Positions 5,325 through 9,796 of a DNA stretch of 9,796 nt are shown here, piece after piece. Both the position numbers and the translations under genes were made by a program. How positions within the stretch are numbered: position 1 is the stretch's first letter; each line of letters opens with the position of its first letter. This DNA is from an uncultured Eubacteriales bacterium (GTDB lineage Bacteria; Bacillota; Clostridia; Oscillospirales; Acutalibacteraceae). The stretch spans positions 1-9,796 of the forward strand of contig CABQAC010000055.1 in assembly GCA_902462035.1 (NCBI GenBank). The letters run 5' to 3'. The notes under the pieces were generated by a model. That model did not search any database, was not told the origin of the DNA, and was given only the letters and a program-made list of their open reading frames with translations.

Positions 5325-6572
5325 TCAATTTTTTTGTGCCGCGGCCAGCGCCAAATGCAGCGCGTGAGAGGACGCCACGTACCGGATATATTCCCGCTCC
5401 TCCTTGTATCCGCGGCCCAGCGTCAGTTCCAATACCGTGGAAAAGGCCGCGCTGTCCACCGCTACATAAACAAGTCCCACCGGCTTTTCTTTGGTGCCGC
5501 CGCCGGGTCCCGCAATGCCGGTGGTGGCAACGCCTACGTCGGCACCGCCGCACCGCCGGGCGCCTTTGGCCATTTCCCGGGCGGTCTGACGGCTCACCGC
5601 GCCATATTCGGCAAGGGTCTGGGCGCTGACGCCCAGCACACGCTGCTTCATTTCGTTGGAATAAGAGCATACCCCGCCCAAATAAACTTGGGAACTGCCT
5701 GGAATTTCGGTCAGTCGTTTGGAAACAAGCCCCCCGGTGCAGCTTTCCGCCGTCGAAAGGGTCAGCCCCTTTTCCCGGTACAGCTTGACCACCGCCGCCT
5801 GCAGCGAACCGATATCCACGCCGTAAATTGCGTCCCCATACCGGCGTTTGATTTCCGCCACGGTGGGCTCGGTCAGCCGCAGCGCTTCCTCCCGGGTAGG
5901 GGCGCTGGCGGTCACCCGCAGCAAAACCTCGCCGTCCTTGGCGTAAGGCGCCACGGTAGGATTCTGCTGCGAGGTCATCATCTCCCGCAGCTCTTGCTCC
6001 ACCGCCGACTCGCCTACGCCGAAAATATGGATATTCCGGGAGGCGAGCACGTGGTCCGAAAATTTTTGCAGGTATGGCATGACCTGGTCCCGGAACATGG
6101 GTTCCATCTCCCGCGGGGGGCCGGGCAAAAGCACCGCAATTTTGCCGTCCTGTTCCACCGCAAGGCCCGGCGCGGTGCCGTTATCGTTGCGGAATACCGT
6201 GGCGCCCTTTGGCATCAGCGCCTGCTTTTTGTTGTTCTCGGTCATGGGGCGGCCAATTTTTTTAAAAAAGCCCATGATGAACTGGAGCGAATCCTGATCC
6301 ACCACCATGGGAAGGCCGAACAGCTCGGCTACCGTTTCTTTGGTCAAATCGTCGTAGGTGGGGCCCAGCCCGCCGGTGGTGATAACACAATCGTTTTGCG
6401 CCAGCGCATGCCGCAGGCTTTCCTTCAACCGGCTGGGATTGTCGCCCACGACCGACTGATGGTACACGTTGATGCCCGCCGCGGCAAGCTCTTTGGCGAT
6501 ATAAGCCGCGTTGGTGTTGACGATATCGCCCAGCAGCAGTTCGGTGCCCACGCATAAAATTTCCGCGTTCAT
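5325..6572 (-). CDS. cinA: CinA family protein (MoaB/MogA-like domain plus nicotinamide-nucleotide amidase domain)
   Basis: A full-length 415-residue CinA. The N-terminal COG1058 domain (about 1-170) starts EILCVGTELLLGD and carries TTGGLGPTYDDLT (65-77) and LLPGPPREM (148-156). A middle linker domain (about 175-250) follows. The C-terminal amidase domain (about 255-410) has STAESCTGG (273-281) and TTGIAGPGG (350-358), with the catalytic Ser region intact. In studied homologues the protein hydrolyses ADP-ribose and deamidates nicotinamide mononucleotide, salvaging the pyridine-nucleotide cycle; in some Firmicutes it is competence-induced. It is often next to pgsA/recA, but not here: its neighbours are fprA (upstream, behind a terminator) and tRNA-Arg. 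The start is ATG at 6570-6572 with AAAAGGAG (6581-6588) 8 bases upstream. No clear terminator follows the stop, so transcription may run into the tRNA promoter region. Confidence 0.96.
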   Translation of the reverse strand: MNAEILCVGTELLLGDIVNTNAAYIAKELAAAGINVYHQSVVGDNPSRLKESLRHALAQNDCVITTGGLGPTYDDLTKETVAELFGLPMVVDQDSLQFIMGFFKKIGRPMTENNKKQALMPKGATVFRNDNGTAPGLAVEQDGKIAVLLPGPPREMEPMFRDQVMPYLQKFSDHVLASRNIHIFGVGESAVEQELREMMTSQQNPTVAPYAKDGEVLLRVTASAPTREEALRLTEPTVAEIKRRYGDAIYGVDIGSLQAAVVKLYREKGLTLSTAESCTGGLVSKRLTEIPGSSQVYLGGVCSYSNEMKQRVLGVSAQTLAEYGAVSRQTAREMAKGARRCGGADVGVATTGIAGPGGGTKEKPVGLVYVAVDSAAFSTVLELTLGRGYKEEREYIRYVASSHALHLALAAAQKN

Positions 6573-6604
6573 GGATCATACTCCTTTTCCATTCAGGATC
6601 CTTC

Positions 6605-6654
6605 CCAAACAAAACGAAAACCGTTTTGCGGCCATTGGGCGGCGAAACGGTTTT
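6605..6654 (-). terminator. Intrinsic terminator of rubredoxin-fprA
   Basis: A 13-bp stem (6617-6629 with 6642-6654, one G-T pair) with a 12-base loop lies 13 bases after the fprA stop. Read leftward it is followed by a T-rich tail (GTTTTGTTT). It separates fprA from cinA, so cinA probably has its own promoter in the remaining ~30 bases or depends on read-through; I do not see a convincing one. Confidence 0.7.
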
Positions 6655-6667
6655 GCGCTGTCCTTAG

Positions 6668-7858
6668 TTATTTGGCCATTTCCACAACTCGTACCGCATA
6701 GTCCCCCGCCGCGGCCAGATCCGCTTCGGTGGGGCTAAATACCACGCGGTAAGGTTCGTCCGGCACGGAAAACTTCAGTTGCTGCAGCCGGGTCCGCATC
6801 ATTTCGCCGGCCTCGCCGCTCCACCCATAGGAGCCGAAGGCCCCGGCGGCCTTGCCCTTGGTATTGACCGCGTCAATTCTGCTGAGCACGTCCCACACGA
6901 TGCCCGGCGCGTCCCGGTTGATGGTGCAGGCGCCTACAAGCAGCACGTCCGCTTCGGCGATCTTTTCCGCGGTATCCGCCACAGGGTTTTTGACCATATC
7001 CACCAGCACGGCGGAGCAATCGGTCCGTTCGGTGATGGCACGGAACATGGATTCGGCAATTTTGCCCGTGTAGCCGTAGGCGGTGGCATAGGCGATGACC
7101 GCCTTGCGTCCGGCCTTCGCGGCGGGCTGGGACCACGCTTCGTACTGGGCCATCCGTTCGGGGATAAAGTCCACCAGCACCGGGCCGTGGCTGGGGCAGA
7201 CCATTTGGATGGGCAGCCCTTCGAGCTTTTTCAGCCCGCTGAGTACAAAGGGCTTAAAGGGGCCGAAAATACAGTTGTAATAATAGGCGAACTCGCCTTC
7301 GTATGCCGCTGGATACCGGATGTGCCGGTCGAGCATCTGGGGTTCACAGAAATGCGCGCCGAGAAAATCGCAGGTAAACGCCGTTTGCGTGTCCGGAATG
7401 TAGGTAAACATCGAGTCCGGCCAGTGCAGCATGGGCGAAACCAAAAAACGGAGCGTCCGCCCCGGCAGGGCCAGTTCCTCCCCGTCCTTTACCACCTTGA
7501 CCTGATAGGACCGGTTCGTAATATTCTGAAGGTATTTGTGGGCGGCGGCGGTACACACCACGGTCAGGTTGGGGCATACCTGCAGCAGCCGCGCAATGCT
7601 GCCCGAATGGTCGGGCTCGGTGTGGTTCATGATCAGGTAATCGATCTTTTCCACGGGTACCACGCTCTGAATGTTTTGCAGGTACTCGTCAAAAAAGTCG
7701 CTGTGCACGGTTTCCACCAGAACGTTCTTTTCCCCGGTGATCAGGTAAGCGTTGTAGCTGGTGCCGTAGCGCGACTCCATCACAATGTCAAACACCCGCA
7801 GGGAGGGGTTCAGCACCCCTACCGAATAAATCTGGTCCGCCAGTTTGATAACACTCAT
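6668..7858 (-). CDS. fprA: Class A flavodiiron protein (FprA-type O2/NO reductase)
   Basis: A 396-residue cytoplasmic enzyme that reduces O2 to water and/or NO to N2O, protecting anaerobes. The N-terminal metallo-beta-lactamase-like domain (1-~245) carries the complete di-iron set: H79-x-E81-x-D83-H84 in NHTEPDHSG, H145 (LHWPDS), D164 (TCDFLG) and H224 (SHGP). The C-terminal flavodoxin domain (about 252-396) begins AVIAYATAYGYTGKIAES with the FMN phosphate-binding loop. Length is typical for class A, without a fused rubredoxin or oxidoreductase domain. The partner rubredoxin is encoded 29 bases upstream, almost certainly co-transcribed. The start ATG (7856-7858) has a modest GGGAG site 10 bases upstream, so translation may depend partly on the preceding gene. 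O2 versus NO preference cannot be read from the sequence. Confidence 0.96.
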   Translation of the reverse strand: MSVIKLADQIYSVGVLNPSLRVFDIVMESRYGTSYNAYLITGEKNVLVETVHSDFFDEYLQNIQSVVPVEKIDYLIMNHTEPDHSGSIARLLQVCPNLTVVCTAAAHKYLQNITNRSYQVKVVKDGEELALPGRTLRFLVSPMLHWPDSMFTYIPDTQTAFTCDFLGAHFCEPQMLDRHIRYPAAYEGEFAYYYNCIFGPFKPFVLSGLKKLEGLPIQMVCPSHGPVLVDFIPERMAQYEAWSQPAAKAGRKAVIAYATAYGYTGKIAESMFRAITERTDCSAVLVDMVKNPVADTAEKIAEADVLLVGACTINRDAPGIVWDVLSRIDAVNTKGKAAGAFGSYGWSGEAGEMMRTRLQQLKFSVPDEPYRVVFSPTEADLAAAGDYAVRVVEMAK

Positions 7859-7887
7859 ATTTGTTAGACTCCCATCATTTTGCCGAA

Positions 7888-8046
7888 TCAGGCCTTGTTA
7901 AACATGTCCTTCCCCACGCCGCACAAAGGGCAAACCCAATCGTCGGGCAAATCCTCGAAAGGCGTGCCGGGGGCGATGCCGTTGTCCGGATCTCCGGCCG
8001 CAGGATCGTAAACATAACCGCAAACGTCGCATACATACCGTTCCAT
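7888..8046 (-). CDS. Rubredoxin
   Basis: A complete 52-residue rubredoxin. The iron is held by four cysteines, C6-x-x-C9 (YVCDVCGYVYDP) and C39-x-x-C42 (DWVCPLCGVGKD). The conserved aromatic, Pro and Gly positions of the fold are present (YVYDPAAGDPDNGIAPGTPFEDLPDDW). Rubredoxin is a small cytoplasmic one-electron carrier, here the probable electron donor to FprA encoded directly downstream (29-base gap). The start is ATG at 8044-8046 with AGGAGG (8055-8060) 8 bases upstream; the stop TGA is at 7888-7890. It is the first gene of the rubredoxin-fprA unit, whose promoter is at 8172-8200 with a leader of about 118 bases. Confidence 0.97.
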   Translation of the reverse strand: MERYVCDVCGYVYDPAAGDPDNGIAPGTPFEDLPDDWVCPLCGVGKDMFNKA

Positions 8047-8130
8047 CGATAATTCCTCCTGTCATCTTACACGTTGTTGTTTTGTTGGCTTTTGATGGGG
8101 AGCGCCGCCATTATTATGCGCCCGCATTTC

Positions 8131-8165
8131 AGAAAATATTTCCTTTTGTCTGGAAAACATTTTCC
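8131..8165. promoter_or_regulatory. Two A/T-rich dyads at the rubredoxin-fprA transcription start (candidate operators)
   Basis: GGAAAA-CA-TTTTCC (8152-8165) is a 14-base dyad lying at about +1 to +14 of the predicted transcript. A related dyad, GAAA-ATA-TTTC (8132-8142), lies about 21 bases further downstream, centre to centre, or two DNA turns. Similar sequence and helical phasing suggest paired binding sites for a dimeric repressor. The regulator is unknown; the sites do not match the PerR, Rex or Crp consensus I know. Confidence 0.4.
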
Positions 8166-8171
8166 GCCCCT

Positions 8172-8200
8172 ATTGTATACCGAGCGAGTGGCCATTTCAA
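8172..8200 (-). promoter_or_regulatory. Sigma-A promoter for rubredoxin-fprA
   Basis: On the minus strand TTGAAA (8195-8200), a 17-base spacer and TACAAT (8172-8177). The predicted start is near 8165. It lies in the gap after mscS, so the detoxification pair can be expressed independently of the channel gene. Confidence 0.75.
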
Positions 8201-8217
8201 GGGGGAACATCAAAAAG

Positions 8218-9057
8218 TTAACAATTCTTTCGTTCGGTTTCAAAGTGAACGTCCAGCTGGGGAAAGGGGATGGAAATTCCGGCTTGCTCGAACGCGTCCT
8301 TGACCTGTTCGAGCAGTTGGAATTTTAAGGCCAAAAAGTTCGGCGCGTCGCACCAAACCATGGCCAGTATCGTCACGGCGCTGTCCTTATGGCCGCTTAC
8401 GCCAAAGACCGGCGCGGGCTGGCGCAGCGCCAAAGGGCATTTGGCCACCGTTTGCTCCAGCACTTGCCTGGCATAGGACAGGTCGGTGCTGTACGCCACG
8501 GAAAATTCCAAGTCGAGCCGCCGGATGGGCTGGGCGGTGTAGTTGATGATCTTATTGCCTGTAACCAGGGAGTTGGGCATTAGAATCGCCTTGTTGTCCA
8601 CCGTCAGCAAGGTGGTGTACATCAGGTCGATCTGCTTGACCGTACCGGTCAGGGAATCCACCTCCAGAAAATCCCCCACTTTAAAGGGTTTGGTAAACAT
8701 GATGATAACGCCGCTTGCGAAGTTCGACAGACTGTCCTTCAGCGCAAGGCCCGCCGTCACCCCCGCCGCGCCCAACGCGGTGACGATGGAAGTGACGTTG
8801 ACCCCAAGGGTTGCCGCAGCCGAAATGACGACGATGCTGCGCAGCAGCGTTTTGCACAGGGAGCAGACGAAGGACCGCACCCCCTCGTCCGCCTTGCCCT
8901 TCTTCAGCGTCCTCGAAAGCAGCGAGGTCAGCAGGCTGCACAGCCACCAGCCCACCACCAGAACGATCAGCGCCTGCAAAAGCCCGGGCAGCGTCGCCTT
9001 CATCCACGCGCCCACCTCTGTTAACAGTTTTTGCAGCCATTCCGGAAAATTTTCCAC
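8218..9057 (-). CDS. mscS: MscS-family mechanosensitive ion channel
   Basis: A 279-residue inner-membrane channel that opens under membrane tension to release solutes on hypo-osmotic shock. Predicted helices are TM1 (~24-46), TM2 (~64-86) and the pore-lining Gly/Ala-rich TM3 (~88-122, with LGAAGVTAGLALKDSLSNFA). The beta domain (~123-180) includes KPFKVGDFLEVD and PNSLV. The alpha/beta cytoplasmic cage runs to IPFPQLDVHFE (262-272). Length is close to the 286-residue E. coli MscS. I place the start at GTG 9055-9057, because AAAGGAG (9066-9072) is 8 bases upstream. The alternative GTG at 9064-9066 overlaps the ribosome site itself. A 12-base palindrome, GGAAAATTTTCC (9044-9055), lies in the first codons. 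No hairpin terminator follows the stop, so read-through into rubredoxin-fprA is possible. Confidence 0.94.
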   Translation of the reverse strand: MENFPEWLQKLLTEVGAWMKATLPGLLQALIVLVVGWWLCSLLTSLLSRTLKKGKADEGVRSFVCSLCKTLLRSIVVISAAATLGVNVTSIVTALGAAGVTAGLALKDSLSNFASGVIIMFTKPFKVGDFLEVDSLTGTVKQIDLMYTTLLTVDNKAILMPNSLVTGNKIINYTAQPIRRLDLEFSVAYSTDLSYARQVLEQTVAKCPLALRQPAPVFGVSGHKDSAVTILAMVWCDAPNFLALKFQLLEQVKDAFEQAGISIPFPQLDVHFETERKNC

Positions 9058-9104
9058 GGCGGCCACTCCTTTCCCTGACTGGTTGGTCCAATTTTGTTCG
9101 CAGT

Positions 9105-9161
9105 CCGCCGGGCGGAAGGGGAAAATGGGGAACGGCTGCCGCCCTGCCCCGGCGGTTTTTT
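9105..9161. promoter_or_regulatory. GC-rich hairpins in the mscS leader; terminator-like on the plus strand
   Basis: CCGCC (9139-9143) pairs with GGCGG (9151-9155), followed on the plus strand by T6 (9156-9161): the form of a short rightward terminator, although no rightward gene ends here. A second inverted repeat, CCGCC-G-GGCGG (9105-9115), has the same arms, so the four arms can pair in alternative ways. In the leftward mscS mRNA these hairpins start almost at the 5' end. Role unknown; shielding from antisense transcription or mRNA stability are possibilities. Confidence 0.4.
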
Positions 9162-9167
9162 ATAGTT

Positions 9168-9176
9168 ATTATAGCA
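9168..9176 (-). promoter_or_regulatory. Extended -10 promoter for mscS
   Basis: On the minus strand TGCTATAAT: a perfect TATAAT (9168-9173) with TG one base upstream. The -35 region is T-rich and poor. The predicted start is near 9161, giving a leader of about 104 bases. Confidence 0.6.
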
Positions 9177-9205
9177 TAGCGCGCGGAAAAAAACAGGAAA
9201 AATGG

Positions 9206-9234
9206 TTGAAAGTCTGCCGTAACATGAGTATGAT
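9206..9234 (+). promoter_or_regulatory. Sigma-A promoter for the secreted-protein gene
   Basis: TTGAAA (9206-9211), a 17-base spacer and TATGAT (9229-9234). The predicted start is near 9241, about 44 bases before the ATG at 9285. It is divergent from the mscS promoter, 33 bases away. Confidence 0.65.
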
Positions 9235-9284
9235 ATCTTCAAGAGCTTTTTGTCGGAACGGGCGGATTCAGGGGGGAATCGTGG

Positions 9285-9796
9285 ATGAAACGGCGCTGGT
9301 GCTTGCTTGCCGCTTGCGCGCTGGCGTGGGGATGGCTGGCTTTCCCTGTGGCCGCCCAGCAGCCCGCGGTGGTGCGCGCGTCCGTGTCCCGGGAAAAGGA
9401 CAGCGTCTGCCTGCAGGTGTCCGTCGATTCTCCAGGCCCCGATCCGCTGGCCTCTTTTACCATTGTGGTGGATTATAACGCCGCGGGTTTGTCGTTTGAC
9501 CGCTACCGCAGCGATTTAAGCGGCGTCCGTGGAACATTGGCCGTGGCGGATACCGGCGGCAGGGTAACCGCTGTTTTCTGCGATTATACCGGTGGTGAGG
9601 GGTCCCTTCCGCCGGGGACGCACCCGGTGGTCCGCCTTTATTTTCATTCTTTGGGGGCGGCGGATGGATTCCGCGTTTCCGCCCAAGGCTTTACCAGCAG
9701 CCGGGCCGTTGCGCTGCCTGTAACCTGCGCGGCGGTGGAAGAACTGCCCCGGACGCCTGTTCCCTCCCGCGGGCCTGGGGAAGATACGGGCCTTTC
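9285..9796 (+). CDS. Secreted protein with cohesin-like domain, N-terminal part
   Basis: The first 170 codons of a gene cut by the right edge. Residues 1-24 form a signal peptide (MKRRW, a hydrophobic stretch to LAFPVAA, likely cleavage after A24). Residues ~28-150 alternate polar and hydrophobic positions in a beta-sandwich pattern: VRASVSREKDSVCLQVSV, SFTIVVDYNAAGLSF, GRVTAVFCDYTGG, HPVVRLYFHSL. This spacing resembles cohesin-type domains (the F/I-x-V-x-Y-D strand, and a late L-x-F strand), as in 'cohesin domain-containing' surface proteins of Clostridia. A Pro/Gly-rich linker (PRTPVPSRGPGED, 155-167) follows, suggesting a further domain or an anchoring segment outside. The ATG has a G-rich site (AGGGGGG 9270-9276) 8 bases upstream. 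Whether it takes part in a cellulosome cannot be told; a lone cohesin-like fold is often just a surface adhesion module. Confidence 0.72.
   Translation, partial: MKRRWCLLAACALAWGWLAFPVAAQQPAVVRASVSREKDSVCLQVSVDSPGPDPLASFTIVVDYNAAGLSFDRYRSDLSGVRGTLAVADTGGRVTAVFCDYTGGEGSLPPGTHPVVRLYFHSLGAADGFRVSAQGFTSSRAVALPVTCAAVEELPRTPVPSRGPGEDTGL

Noticed and set aside
5319..6557. A 412-codon open frame on the plus strand opposite cinA
   Set aside because: It is a shadow of cinA: cinA matches its family end to end, while this frame has no ribosome site, low-complexity composition and no recognisable domain. High G/C at third positions removes stops on the opposite strand.
6779..7867. A 362-codon open frame on the plus strand opposite fprA
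   Set aside because: It is the antisense of a gene with all catalytic residues in place; the translation is rich in G, H, P and R with no domain and no ribosome site.
1..9796. CRISPR array, insertion sequence, prophage or toxin-antitoxin pair
   Set aside because: No regularly spaced repeats, transposase or integrase motifs, terminal inverted repeats or paired small genes were seen on either strand.

Overview
The window looks like chromosomal DNA from a strictly anaerobic, GC-rich Clostridia-type Firmicute (Oscillospiraceae/Ruminococcaceae-like). The reasons are strong AGGAGG ribosome binding sites before almost every gene, GTG and TTG starts, sigma-A promoters with 17-base spacers and extended -10 boxes, a class A flavodiiron protein with a separate rubredoxin, and protein families typical of Clostridia. 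The taxonomic placement is inference. I saw no prophage, insertion sequence, CRISPR array or obvious defence system.

Left part (1-2976). A leftward kdpD-kdpE two-component pair has its own promoter. The kinase is short: it has the four-helix DUF4118 membrane region and the kinase core but lacks the large N-terminal KdpD/USP sensor half, and no kdpFABC genes are beside it. Divergent from it is a small P-loop kinase-like protein of the 'DNA topology modulation (FlaR-like)' family (1650-2150). A leftward gene for a DUF4163/DUF3298 (RsiV/PdaC-like) protein without a signal peptide follows (2281-2976), with a terminator between them.

Middle (2977-5324). A rightward Crp/Fnr-family regulator (3227-3898) is preceded by a strong promoter and a leader of about 140 bases with mutually exclusive stems, a candidate cis-regulatory RNA. 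Beyond its terminator lies an AT-richer gene for an unnamed helical protein (4243-4812, TTG start). The next non-coding stretch holds a candidate leftward small RNA with its own promoter and terminator. It is followed by a leftward tRNA-Arg(ACG) with encoded CCA, its own promoter and a perfect-palindrome terminator.

Right part (5325-9796). A leftward run encodes an MscS-type mechanosensitive channel, a 52-residue rubredoxin, the flavodiiron protein FprA, and CinA. Rubredoxin and FprA form an O2/NO-detoxifying pair: rubredoxin supplies electrons to the di-iron/FMN enzyme. They share one promoter, with two A/T-rich dyads just downstream of the predicted transcription start. A terminator separates fprA from cinA. 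At the right edge a divergent rightward gene begins a secreted protein with a signal peptide, a cohesin-like beta-sandwich domain and a Pro-rich linker, cut by the window end.

Most of the window is ordinary housekeeping and stress-response content. The items most worth checking are the Crp/Fnr leader RNA, the small RNA candidate at 4899-4981, the sensor-less KdpD, and the dyads at the rubredoxin promoter.
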